The notes beneath the pieces were generated by a model. That model did no database searches. It worked only from the letters and a program-made list of their open reading frames with translations, and was not told the DNA's origin. From NCBI GenBank assembly GCA_036346375.1, contig JAYEVE010000632.1, positions 62,001 through 126,000 on the forward strand: 64,000 nt of DNA. The letters are read 5' to 3'. Below are positions 45,020-56,107 of the stretch, piece after piece (positions within the stretch are counted from its first letter, which is position 1; the number at the start of each line of letters is the position of its first letter). Source of the DNA: Guadua angustifolia (taxonomy: Eukaryota > Streptophyta > Magnoliopsida > Poales > Poaceae). The translations under genes were made by a program, and so were the position numbers.

Positions 45020-46255
45020 CGAAGCGGGGGACGTCCAACGCGCGAAGGACAGGACGCCGTCCAACGCGCGCTCGGCCGTAGGATCGGAGGCCCGCGCGAC
45101 CGTAGGATCGGAGGCCCGCACTGCTTACGCGTTTTTTCCTCGCCTCTCATCGTGAGAATTACATGCGCCGCCGCTCGTGATTTTTCCTCACGCCTCATCG
45201 CCAGAATATGATGCGCCGCCGCTTGTAAGGTCACGACGCCGACGCGCGCCCTTGCCTTGTTCAGATCTTCGCGCGACGTTTTTTTTTCTACGACATGTTA
45301 TATTTTTCACCCAACAACACCATCAGGCATGCACCACCAATATAATCAATAGATTAGAAGATAAATATTTTAGAATTATAAAGCAAACGTACATATAGAT
45401 CCAAATCCCTTCGTATCTTACTGGTAAATGCCTTTATTACTCATGTTAACTCTCATATGGGCATTGCATCCAACTCTACTATCCATTCGCTCAAATTTCG
45501 GCGGATTTTTGGTTGGATCTCTTGACCTTTGTGTATCTTCTCTTGAACAAGTGAAACACTTCATTATGCAAACATTGGCGCTATTCTTTCTATCTTCATT
45601 TTTTCTGACGCTAAAACCAACATTAAAAGCATAATCATTATAAAACTTGTATGCTTCCTCTATGGTTGCAAATTCCATTCCAACTATTGGTGTCTGTAAT
45701 GTTTGAAATTCTGCTGTGCAACCATCTTTTTCTTTTTCTGTTACCTCATCGATATCATCTATAAAATAAATAATTAAGTTTCATCTAAATATTCAGACAA
45801 TCCAATTTATACTAGACTAAAAGATAGTAAAATACCTGTAGGGGAATTATGGTTTTGCATTGTCGCTGTCGTCGTTGCTTATGGCCTGTCGAGGAGGGAG
45901 ACGACGCGCCTGCTCGTGAAGATCAAATTCTGGCGACGTGCGCGACGGGAAGATGGGATTCCGGTGAGGTAGCGTGTCGCGAGCTCCAACATAAGACGTC
46001 GCGCGAAGATCTGAACAAGGCAAGGGCATGTGTCGGCGTCGTGACCTTACAAGTGGCGGCGCATCATATTCTGGCGATGAGGCGTGAGGAAAAATCACGA
46101 GCGGCGGCGCATGTAATTCTCGCGATGAGAGGCGAGGAAAAAACGCGTAAGCAGTGCGGGCCTTCGATCCTACGGTCGCGCGGGCCTCCGATCCTACGGC
46201 CGAGCGCGCGTTGGACGGCGTCCTGTCCTTCGCGCATTGGACGTCCCCCGCTTCG
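45020..46255. mobile_element. MULE (Mutator-like), 1,236 bp, with long inverted repeats
   Basis: Starts CGAAGCGGGGGACGTCC and ends GGACGTCCCCCGCTTCG. The terminal inverted repeats are about 260 bp (45020-45279 and 45997-46255) and nearly identical. A 9-bp target duplication GTCTGACGA flanks it (45011-45019 and 46256-46264). The parallel copy of this locus at 43883-43891 (GTCTGGCGA) shows the empty site, confirming the insertion. The interior holds a minus-strand FAR1-like fragment but no MULE transposase, so it is non-autonomous. Confidence 0.92.
45418..45678 (-). pseudogene. FAR1-type DNA-binding domain fragment inside the MULE
   Basis: 86 residues beginning MEFATIEEAYKFYNDYAFNV and GFSVRKNEDR, with KCFTCSREDTQRSRD and SRVGCNAHMRVNMS. 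This is the FAR1 DNA-binding domain (a WRKY-GCM1-type zinc finger) with its Cys residues, as found at the N-terminus of FAR1/FHY3 transcription factors and of the MULE transposases they derive from. The upstream minus sequence (to about 45760, EVTEKEKDGCTAEFQTLQT) continues plausibly. The catalytic MULE domain is absent. It may encode a DNA-binding-only product if transcribed. Confidence 0.75.
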
Positions 46256-47339
46256 GTCTGACGATGAGATAAAATTAATTGAGAGCATCCGGAGTTCCGG
46301 TCCAAGCTCGCGTACTTAATTACCGTGTGAGATTTCCCGTAGCTAGGCTGTGGATTGTCCCATTCTTCCTTTAAACGAGTGGATCAAGCATGGATAAAAG
46401 ACTTGGTCGCAAGCCTGGATCAAGCATGGATAAAAGGAACATTTTTTCTAAAAAAAAATAAGTGACTGCGAAGACTTGAAGATTAATTATCTTTTCGGCA
46501 AACTCCGATTGATTCCATTTCTTGCTTTATTTCGAGTGGTGATGGTTTCGGTACAAGACCTTATTTCTAAATTTCTATGCTGTCTTAACTATGATGATAA
46601 ATACACAATTTCGGCCTATAATTTCTATGCCCACGCATTTTTTCCACGAACGCGGTGCCATAGTCTGTATGCTTCACCCTCGAGAAAGAGTGTACACAGT
46701 TCATTGTCAACGAGTAATTTATCTCGAGTCTGTCATTTTCCTTCTCTTGCAGTGATATTCCTTGTTTTACATTCGAGAGCTTTACCATCGTTGAGTGGTG
46801 CCAGGAGATACCACCAAATTATCTTTTTCTTGTACCTCTTGCTACCTCATTTCAGTGCTAGCTTAATACATAGCTTGGTGCCTCCTAAAGACGGTAAAAA
46901 GTCTCTTTATATTATCATCAAGCTCGCATTGTTTTAAAAGTAAGTTTTCTTTTCCTTGAGGATCGATAGCATGGTGGTTGGTAGTTGGTTAGCTCTGCGT
47001 CAGCCAAATCTAACGGTTGGGGGTTGGCGGTGCAGTCATTGTTTGTGGAATCCAAATCTACATACGGCAGTCATTCACCATTCACCGGTGTCATGCAATT
47101 CTGTCCCATCCAGTTGTATTCTTATAGCCACTTACACCAACTCTCGTCTCTGTCCACTATCATCGCAATTGAACTTCCTTCCTACAATCTTAGCTACTAC
47201 AAATTCAACTCAACTCGGCCAGGTTGAGATTTCCCCTACACTTTACCACATAATTGATAACAGAACTTGATCAGGTTGAGTGACCTACTATTTTTCTTTT
47301 TGCTGAGCATGCAGGATTTCAACAGATTGCTGAATCCTA

Positions 47340-48816
47340 ATGGCGGACATGGTTAGTTCTGCAGTTGTCCAGGAGACGGTTAACCAGATCGTTTCTGGTA
47401 TGATGGACAAGTACGAGTGCAAATCAAATGCAAAGGAGAACGTGGAGAGGCTGGAGATGGTGCACATCAAGTTGGAGGCCGCACTCGAGACATCCGACAA
47501 GTGGAAGATCAACGACGCGTCGGCGTTGCTGCGTTGGCGGAGCAAGCTGAAGCGTGCTGCCCGGGAGTGTGACGAAACACTGCACAAATGCAAGCAACGA
47601 ATCCTGGAAGAAGAAGAGATGGAGCAGGAGGTAAAGAAGTCCTCCTTCCCTAAACGGATCGCTCATACTACGAAGTCATTCATCTCCTCTTTTTTTAGCG
47701 GTAGTAGTAACTACGAGTCCAGTAGATGCGTTGTCCGAAGATTCGAGTGGTACGCAGATTCTGCTACTGATTTTTTGAGATTCCTGGAGCATGGTGGCAC
47801 ACCGCGGCAATACCTGTTCTTCGACCCTCTTGTAAGGCACCTTCTTGCAGGCAAAACAATACAGTGTAAATTTGCAAGGGGAAACCAACACCATCTGTTT
47901 TCTCTACGGCCATTCCACACTGCCGAGCACGGAATAGAGGGCAGCCTGCTCTTCATCCACAAAGACGGTGATGCACCACAGAATAATTTCCTCCTTGGTC
48001 TCACCTTACAACTTTCGGAGAGTACAGACATAGTTGGGATTGCAATCAAATGCTTGGAGTTGTTTTACACACCTCACTTCAAATCTACAGCCGAAACTGT
48101 TACGATGAAGCTCACTCAGCTGCCTACGCAAGACTTGTACTGTGTTGATTGTAACCGTAAACATCATTGGAACAATATTCACGCTGTTTTAACTCAGTGG
48201 TTTCGCCCAAACCCACTATGTTGCAAGCAACATGACCAGTACAAGCAGCCCTGTGGTAGTAGCAATGCAAGCCCATCAGAATTGTTGCCATGTATTTCTC
48301 TGGAACCAGTTATCGAAATGTATTTGCAGGGCTACATCCCAGAGCCTACTAGGTGCAATAGACGGAGGACAATCATCAAAGGTAAAACAAGCTCCCTGCA
48401 GAAAGGCATTCCGTATCTGAAATTTGGACTCCACTTCTCGCCTCATACTTCTTCAGAGGACTTGCTGCCTGCCGTCGGGGGTGTTGCCACAGAGATGATT
48501 AATGGGGGAACAACATGGATTGTGTACAAACATTACCTTGGAACAGCTGGGAGAGATCGCGCTGCCAAAGGCAACAGATTGCCTTCGCCAGAACGCCGGA
48601 GCGACGGCGTATCAGATGCTCTGGAAGTCCAGCCATGGTAGCGCATACCTTCAGGTTGAGAAAACCGTTCGGCGTATCAGATTAATTGACGTCACCGAAT
48701 TCCTCAACTCGTGGGCCGCACTGGCGCCAGCTCGGCTGCAGGGCTCGATCATGGACTGGATTCAGAAGGAAAAGGAAATGCATAACTGCACTAGCAATTT
48801 GAGGCTGTCTGCGTAG
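47340..48816 (+). pseudogene. Gene C: coiled-coil family member, frameshifted near the C-terminus
   Basis: The ATG at 47340 opens a frame of 433 codons to 48641. It starts MADMVSSAVVQETVNQIVSG, then a CC/Rx-N-like region (about 30-100; KENVERLEMVHIKLEAALE, LLRWRSKLKRAARECDE), SESTDIVGIAIKCLELF (226), LTQLPTQD, WFRPNPLCCKQHDQYKQP (about 287) and LEPVIEMYLQGYIP. At 48501-48510 AATGGGGGAAC lacks two bases relative to the pseudogene (AACGGGGAGGAAC), so the last about 45 residues (VYKHYLGTAGRDRAAK...) are out of frame. The family C-terminus (EQHGLCTNITLEQLGEIALP, AYQMLWKSSHGSAYLQVEK) lies in another frame that runs to a stop at 48816. C is therefore either a truncated functional allele, a recent pseudogene or an assembly error. 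Confidence 0.8.
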
Positions 48817-49094
48817 TCTGTTTCTTACTAGCTAGTGGTTCAGTTTAATGAAACACAGAACTAATACCCCAAGTTCTAGATCATGCTAATGTAATGAGTC
48901 AATTCGAGCAGCATATAAACTATATATACGACTTGAGTAGTGCTTCTATTAATCACCCATCAATACAAATTGTATAAATTCGAAGCAAGCGAAGGGTAAG
49001 TAATCCCGTCTAACTTTATTTCATACTTCAATATTTATGCAAATTTAAAAAATGATACATAGAAGCACCTCCCATAAGACTTCAGCAAGAAATG
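48817..49094. other. 3' flank of gene C
   Basis: AT-rich, no gene. TTTAATGAAACAC at 48844 could act as a weak polyadenylation signal; there is no canonical AATAAA close to the stop. Confidence 0.4.
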
Positions 49095-49410
49095 CTTAGG
49101 AAGAAATACTTGAACTCAAAAACAATCACTCAGGTGGGCTGCAAAATTGGGGATTCTCAATTTTGGTCAGGGTTAATGAAAATTAAGCAAGCCTTTCTAT
49201 GCTTGATGTAAAAGCATTGTTGGAAATGGGGAAAGAACCAGGTTTTGGGAATACAATTGGCCTGGGAATAGTTTACTGGCCCATAAACATCCCAATCTAT
49301 ATGGAATCACCTTCAGTGAAACCGTCACAGTGGCTGATGTGATAGATGGAAGTTGGGATATGTTAAAATTTCGCCACTTCGTGGGGTCACTGAAAATATA
49401 CGGATAAGAC
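49095..49410 (+). pseudogene. LINE remnant, left part
   Basis: Frames read KHCWKWGK-type sequence and LYGITFSETVTVADVIDGSW, DMLKFRHFVGSLK, typical of the region between RT and the zinc-binding domain of plant LINEs (W.WGNGERTRFWEDNWLG.PL style). It continues at 52552 after the inserted unit. Heavily decayed, without endonuclease or RT. Confidence 0.65.
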
Positions 49411-50124
49411 TGTAACACCCCGGAGCCCAAACGCGCCACGGATGCTACCAACCCTTTAAACTATTAAGACCGGCTTAGAAACTAAGCCACCGAAATTTAT
49501 AAAATTTTGGCATGACCTCTCTAGAACAGAGGACATCCACTCAGCAGACAAAAGAATGTTAGCAGTCATAATGTATCAACCACTCAAAATAGGAAGAAAC
49601 ATACTAGCAGGTCCTTAGTTAATCAATCAAATCCCCCAATAGAAGTTAAGAAACTCCAACACGACAAACAACATATTACAACCTCATTAATTACATCCAG
49701 AATTATTGAATTTGCTAATAAATTGTTGGAGAACGAGTTAAATGCACGTGATACTACTCCCAACCGCACGAATCGACTTCAAGGTACCTAAAGCAGGAAG
49801 CAAACAAGTGTGAGTCCGAGACTCAGCAAAGTGCAACAATAATAAAAAGGTAATGAATTCAACTGAAGTACTTGTAATCTAGAATTTAATATAGCCATTA
49901 TTAAATGGAAATCAACCAATAGAAGAAGCAATACTAACTCCACTTACCACGACCAATTCGAAAACATAACTAAATCTTACCCTCGCCTCAATAAGACATT
50001 TCCGGATGAGTCCACGTCTCAAACCTCAACCTGTTCTTCCCATTCTCATCACTCCCATTTATCAGTTGCAACACACAATGCAATGGAATGTATTTATGCT
50101 TTCATACTCAAGTGCACAAGACAT

Positions 50125-50355
50125 ACAAAAGAAGAATCTTATATCCATACATCACAATCAACTAATTAAACATGATTCCTCATCGTAAATGCAATACAAA
50201 TGCAAAAAGGCCATTCAAAAGCATAATATCATACCCATACATCACAATCAACTCATTAAACATGATTCCTCATCGTAAATGCAATACAAATGCAAAAGGC
50301 CATTCAAAAGCGAATATCATACCCATACATCACAATCAACTCATTAAACATGATG
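50125..50355 (+). repeat. Tandem repeat, about 83-86 bp x 2.7, in the LTR-like unit
   Basis: CATACATCACAATCAACT recurs at about 50148, 50236 and 50326, with ATTCCTCATCGTAAATGCAA following each of the first two. Composition is A/C-rich. It is local to this unit. Confidence 0.85.
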
Positions 50356-51479
50356 CTTCCTTGTCCATGCAAAGAGATGCAAATATGCTTGCATGTTCAT
50401 ATCTCATTTCATTTCACAATTCTCATGCACACGATGCATTATGCATGCTCATCTCCTCTTTTAGCACATCTGGGGTATGGTAGAGTGCACACCGTCGGTG
50501 TGCACCTCTCATTCCCTTCCACCCCGCAGTGGAGGCGCCTACTCTTCTTGACTCGCTCCCGTACAACCACGTATCACGGGACTACGAGGTAGGACTTTCG
50601 ACTCACTACATGTGAGCACAGAGGCCCGCATCGAATGGGTCACCTCTTCCATTATGAATGCACAAATGCAAATGACATAACAAATTTGCGAACTACATTT
50701 ATTTCTCACATTTGTATAGCCATAGCCAAATACATAAAACATCAGCCACTGCTCACATCCATAAATTACCCTTCACATCCTCGACATTCATAATCACATC
50801 CTCAACAAATATTCATACTCACATCACCGATACTCGAGTAATTACTAATTCCATCTATCTTGATCATAACTTAAACCATTTTTACAATCAAATTCCATAC
50901 TCCATCCACACATTCATTTATCATCAATACTTCATACAAAAACCATAACCTTTTATCATGAACACGAATTGAACCATTATACTTAACTCAAAACTCATGT
51001 CTTTGATATCAATAACACCCTAATCCTACTAGTGAGCACCAGCCACGGAACATAAGTTATCACAACAAACCACAAAGACAAGGCACATCATTCTTCAATA
51101 TAGCACACATAGCAAATAAACAAGGATGCACATGCAAAATTTCATTCTCTAATGTCATTCATAAGTATTCACATAGCCTACCCATACTGCGTGTTGTCGA
51201 TTATAACCACAACAAGCATTAGCGGTACACATATCAAATCAATCAAGACATTCAATCTACAATTCACAAAGTTCAATCAATTGATGCATTTGCCTTCAAC
51301 TTTTCGAGGCGGTGTGGCGAGGCGAGGTTACCACACACGGGGTCACACCACCGCACATGGATATAACTCACTCAAAAACATGCCCATAAATCAACACATG
51401 ACTCATACTAAGCCGGCTTCGCAACTCACTCGTAAAACCTGAAAATAGAAATCTGCCAACCCGGGACAGCACTCGGTAA

Positions 51480-51760
51480 AATGGGCATAACTTTTAAACG
51501 GCTGAACGAAACTTAGCGATTCTGGACTTCATTGAAAGGTAATTCGATTATCTACAACTTTTTCTATAGCCGACCGACCGGAAAAAACACCGATTATTCC
51601 CAGATTTGCGACGAACAGCAGTCAGCCACAAAAATACTTCGCTCTGGACAGCACGAGGTAAAATAGTCATAACTTTTAAATGGCTGAACGAAACTTGATG
51701 ATTTCGGTCTCTATTGAAAGGTAATTCAATTATCTACAACTTTCGTTATAGCCAAACCCC
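51480..51760 (+). repeat. Two-copy direct repeat, about 180 bp apart
   Basis: CATAACTTTTAAACGGCTGA (51486) and CATAACTTTTAAATGGCTGA (51668) begin parallel segments that share ATTGAAAGGTAATTC and TTATCTACAACTTT. Sequence of this kind is common in long gypsy LTRs of grasses. Confidence 0.8.
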
Positions 51761-52551
51761 CAGGAAACGCTTGTAGAATTTTCGAACAGCAGCTCTAACA
51801 GGGGGCAAAAATCTGCTCGAAACAGGAATTGCAAATCACTCTAGACTCTAAATCCCTCAACTAAATACATTGCAAAATAAGAACCCTAGCTAGGCATTTC
51901 ATCAAACACCATGCATGCAAGCAATCTCACCCCCAAAATTTCTAGGGTTTTTACCTCCAATCATACTCATGGAGGAAAGAGGAAGGTGGAGCAGGACGCC
52001 GGCCGGGGGAGGAGTCACCCGGAGCTGGCCGGAGGTGGGGTCGCCGGAGCTGGGGCGTCGCCGGCCTGCAGGGAGGGCGCCACCACCGACCGGAGCTGGA
52101 AGAAGCAGGAGCTGCGCCAGAGGAAGCTTGACCAGGGGAGGGCGCCAGGAGGAAGCAGCCAAGGGATGGGAGGCGCACGGCCTGGCTGAAGTCGGCCAGG
52201 GAGGAAGCTAGGCGCGGCTGAGAGCAAACGCCAGGAGATGGCCAGGAGAGGCGCAGCCAAGAGATGGCCTTCGGCCAGGGAAAAAGGTGCCAGGAGATGG
52301 CTCGGCTGGGGAAAAAAACAGCAGGCTCCAGGAGGCTTTGGCTAGAAATAGCAGGCGCCAGGTGGAGAAAGAGGGAGCCAGGTGGGGAATTTATTCTTTA
52401 GGGATCCCTCTCCTCAATCTCCCCCCCTAAAACTCAACCACTAGATGCCACTAATCAATAAGACTAAGGAACAAAAGAAATGAAGCCCCTCAAAGACAAA
52501 ACAAATTCCGGTCGAAAACCCTGATAAAACAAGTGGCGGTATTACAAAGAC

Positions 52552-52790
52552 TTCAGTAGATTTTTTTCCCCGAGAACTTTAGTATGATTATGTTGGAGTC
52601 GTACTTAATGACAATAATGATACTGTGCAATGGATGTTTAATTCTCATAGTAAATTTACTGTCGAATCTTTTCATCAAGCTTTGAGAGTGCAGAGTGGTG
52701 GCTTCCCACATAAATTCCTGTGGAAGGCTAAACTCCCTATTAAAACTAGAGCTCTTTTACCGTACCAATAATTATTGTGGATTCATTTAT
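52552..52790 (+). pseudogene. LINE remnant, right part
   Basis: Frames include DTVQWMFNSHSKFTVESFHQ and FLWKAKLPIKTRALLPYQ, the start of the zinc-binding region of plant LINEs (W.W....YSV.SFY... WK.K.P.K...F). It continues 49095-49410 once the LTR-like unit and one AAGAC copy are removed. It ends near the Helitron left border. Confidence 0.65.
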
Positions 52791-52869
52791 AGAACTTGTT
52801 AGTTTCTAATCTCTACTATATAAAGCAAGAGTTTCTTCCCGCGTCACTTCATCAAAATTACCCACCTTT

Positions 52870-53720
52870 GTCACTACTCTTTGGCTGTGAAGACTTCGTC
52901 GAAAGCTTGGATCAAGCATGTATAAAAGAAACATTTTTTTCTAAAAAAAATAAGTGACTGAGAAGACTTGAAGATTAATTATCTTTTCGGCAAACTCTGA
53001 TTGATTTCATTTCTTCTTTCATTCCGCGTGTTGGTGGTTTCAGTACAAGACCTTATTCCTAATTTTCTATGCTGTCTTAACTATGATGATAAATACACAA
53101 TTTCCGCCTATAATTTCTATGCCCATGCATTTTTTTCTACAAACAGGCGTGTTGCCATAGTCTGTGTGCTTCACCCTCGAGAAAGAGTGTACACAGATCA
53201 TTTTCATGGAGTAATTTATCTCGAGTCTCTGTCATTTTCCTTCTCTTTCAGTGATATTCCTTATTTTACATTAGAGTGTTTCACCATCATTGTGAGATAC
53301 CAGGAGATACCACCAAATTATTCTTTTCTTGTACCTCTTGCTACTTTATTTTGGTGCTAGCTTAATAGATAGCTTGGTGCCTCCTAATTAAAGGCGGCAA
53401 AAAGTCTCTTTATATTATCATCAAGCTCATATTGTTTTAAAAGTAAGTTTTTTTCCCTTGAGGAGATATCATGGTGGTCGATAGTTGGTTAGCTCTGCAT
53501 CAGCCAAATCTACGGTGGGGGGTGGTGGTGCAGTCATTTTGTTTGTGGAAACAAAAGGATAATTAAACATATGGGAACACTATATTTCATATTCAATATC
53601 GAATATACAAAATTACGTGCTCTCCCAAGTGTTTATCTTTTCTCTTTTGCATCTATGCTTAAGAAGAATATATGGTTGGAGATTGCGTAGTCCATTGATT
53701 CTCGGCACCTTTGCGTAGAG
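52870..53720 (+). repeat. Gene C upstream module, copy 3 (partial)
   Basis: Corresponds to 43985-44850: GTCGAAAGCTTGGATCAAGC, TGCTGTCTTAACTATGATGA, GTGTGCTTCACCCTCGAGAA, ending in CATTGATTCTCGGCACCTTT. It lacks the beginning and end present in the copies before gene C, and lies 60 bp inside the Helitron left border, so it may be a captured promoter fragment. Confidence 0.8.
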
Positions 53721-53859
53721 TCCGGTTAATCTATCATTCTTTATTTTATTAAAGCAGAAGCAAAAGAAGCCATCACGTTCACTCTCAAGGCTACAAATTT
53801 CCACATTAATCGGAGGAAAAAAAGAAAGATTTACACCGTTGATCGTGGTGGGTCCAGAT

Positions 53860-54800
53860 TATAACGGTTTAGATTAAAAGAAAGAGTTTGTGTCATATAC
53901 AATACAAGAGTTTGTGTTATGTATAATACAAAAATAAATGAAATTCAGAATAAAATAAAATAAAATCAGATATTTGATTTCTATCGATTAAAAGAAAGAG
54001 TCCAAGTACAATAAAAATTTGGAACAAAAATAAAAGATAATTAATAATCTAATTTCCATATAAACAGCAAAATAAAATTGAAATTCAGAATAAAATTTTA
54101 AAAAATCAAAATACAAAATAAATGATAATTAGTAATATGATTTCCAAAAGAACAACAAAATAAAACTGAAATTTAGAATAAAAATTAGTAGTTGGATTTG
54201 AATACAATTCCAACATAAAAACTGAAATTTGGAATGAAAAATAAAATGATAATTTGATATCCATACGAACATCAAAATATATAATAAAAACCAAAATTCC
54301 ATGTAAAAATAAAAATAAAGTAGCAATTTGAATTCCATATGAACATCAAAATAAAAATAAAATTCAAAACAAAAATAAATTGAAAAATTAGTAATTTGAT
54401 TTGTATACTGAATACCAACCTAACACTAAAATTTAGAATAAAAATAAAATAAAATTAGCAATTCAATTTCCATATGAACTCTATAGCAAAATAAAAATAA
54501 AATAAAAAATATACCAAGTGAATTTGTATATGATTCCAACCTAAAACTAAATTAAAAAAATCTATGTCATGTATGATCCAATAACACACAAATATAATTT
54601 GGAATTAAAAAATGCTAATTTGTTTTGCACAAAAATTCCAATTCAATTTTCATATGAATTTCTATATAAAGTCCCTAATAAATATAATTCGGCATAAAAA
54701 TTAAAGAAACATTAGCTATTGGATTTTTTATGAATTCAACAAAAAAATAACTAAAATTTAGAACAAAAATAAAATAAAAAGTGAAAAGGCAAAGCCGAAT
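53860..54800. repeat. AT-rich degenerate repeat stretch
   Basis: Over 80% A+T by eye, made of variations on AATAAAATTAGTAATTTGAT and TTCCATATGAAC at irregular spacing of about 60-100 bases. No ORF or terminal repeats. Probably satellite-like or a decayed element; within the Helitron span. Confidence 0.6.
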
Positions 54801-55140
54801 GAACCAAATGCCGTGATGACGATTGGTGCGTGTCTGTATTATTGAAGAAGTTTGTAGCAAAAGAAGCTTGATGATGAAGAGATCTTGATAGAGAGAAGAT
54901 GAAGTTTTACATAAAAGACAAGCTACTGAGGATATATATATAAGAAATGTGCCATTGTTGCTGAGGACATATGCATATTGTTAGATAACGACTAAAACAA
55001 AGATGTTAGCATCATAGAAGATAGGAGGTTGTCGCGTTAGTGAGGAAGCAACATTGTTGAGTTGGTAAACATCGAATAAGACAAGTGACCGATATGGGGT
55101 AAGCATAAATCAAGCATATATAATATTTTACATGTGATAT

Positions 55141-55570
55141 CACTACTACCGAACATGTGATTACTGCTGGGTCCACATCGGCATCACTGCCGGATGTGGA
55201 CCCGGCACAACCTAAGTGGCAGTGATAGTCGAGAACTATCACTGTCGGATATAAACCAACAGTGATAATCACTATCACTGCCAGTTTATACTTACCAACC
55301 GGTAGTGATAATAACTATCACTGTCGGTTTATACTTAACAACCGGCGGTGATAATAACTATCACTGCCAGTTCATACTGTCCAACCGGTAGTGATAATAA
55401 TTATCCTTTGCCATTATTATTTACAACCGGTAGTGATAAGTAACTATCACTGCCACATTTTCAATAATATCCGGCAGTTATAAGTAACTATCACTACCCA
55501 ATTGTTATCAATATCCGGCAGTGATAACTATTATCAGTGCCCCTTTTTTCTTGTTAACCGGCAGTGATGG
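55141..55570. repeat. CACTA subterminal repeat array
   Basis: Alternating ACCGGTAGTGATAATAA and CTATCACTGCCGGTT-like motifs, in both orientations, spaced about 50 bp (about 55290, 55340, 55390, 55430, 55475, 55510, 55555). Such arrays are where the CACTA DNA-binding protein attaches. The alternating orientation allows long hairpins. Confidence 0.85.
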
Positions 55571-55906
55571 GTTTTTTAAACCTTTTTGCATATATATTTT
55601 TGCAGTATATATTGTAGCATGTATATATATTGTACAGTAGATATATTCTGTACGGTATACGTTGTGCACAATAGTACTGAAGCATCGCTAAAGTGTAATT
55701 GAAATACATTGAAGCATCATAATATTTAATTATTACATTGTTCATTCACTTTTGAAGCATTACATTGTTCATTCACAATTGTTGGCATGTCACTTAAGCT
55801 ACAAATGCTCGTAAAACTCGCCCTTCGGGTGGATAATTTCTCGAATGATGAACCCAGCTATCTGCTATTTAAGGGCATCAATTTCGTGGTTGAGCAAGTC
55901 TCTTGC

Positions 55907-56107
55907 TTATGCGCTTGACGACCTTGTCATGGGAGAAATTGAAGCATTAATTAGTGTCATCGTCTTTATAAAAGAAAAGTACGGGTCAACATGTAATGAT
56001 CGATATACCAGCTTGTCGTTGTAGTCCGTATTGTCAGTGATGAACGCGTGGATATGTGTCATTGCATAGTATCCACATATATTGTTCCCTTGGGGTTGTT
56101 TCTGCAT
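55907..56107 (-). pseudogene. Ulp1-like cysteine protease C-terminal remnant (CACTA)
   Basis: 66 residues with QPQGNNICGYYAMTHIHAF, which carries the oxyanion Gln and catalytic Cys of the C48 (Ulp1) protease family. Many plant CACTA elements carry such a domain. Upstream minus sequence to about 57240 shows disrupted continuation. Not functional as it stands. Confidence 0.6.

Larger units (their letters stand above)
44957..47339 (+). repeat. Gene C upstream module, copy 2 (contains the MULE), with leader of gene C
   Basis: Matches 43832-44850, interrupted at 45020-46255 by a MULE. After the shared part, 47080-47265 (CATTCACCGGTG to TTGATAACAG) is shared with 61880-62048. TTTTTCTTTTTGCTGAGCATGCAG at 47291-47314 resembles a 3' splice site 26 bp upstream of the ATG of gene C, so a leader intron is likely. 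Confidence 0.75.
49411..52546. mobile_element. 3,136-bp LTR-like unit (solo LTR or LARD-like), TSD AAGAC
   Basis: Begins TGTAACACCCCGG and ends GGCGGTATTACA, TG...CA with inverted TGTAA/TTACA ends, flanked by perfect 5-bp AAGAC (49406-49410 and 52547-52551). No gag, pol or internal LTR border was recognised, so a long solo LTR is the simplest reading; long LTRs of this type are known in Del/Tekay chromoviruses. Orientation is undecided, because the reverse strand start TGTAATACCGCCAC is equally LTR-like. Open frames in the GC-rich stretch 51900-52260 overlap in all frames and are not convincing. Confidence 0.75.

Noticed and set aside
51902..52260. Five overlapping ORFs of 75-98 residues
   Set aside because: They lie in GC-rich LTR-like sequence, on both strands, without recognisable domains.
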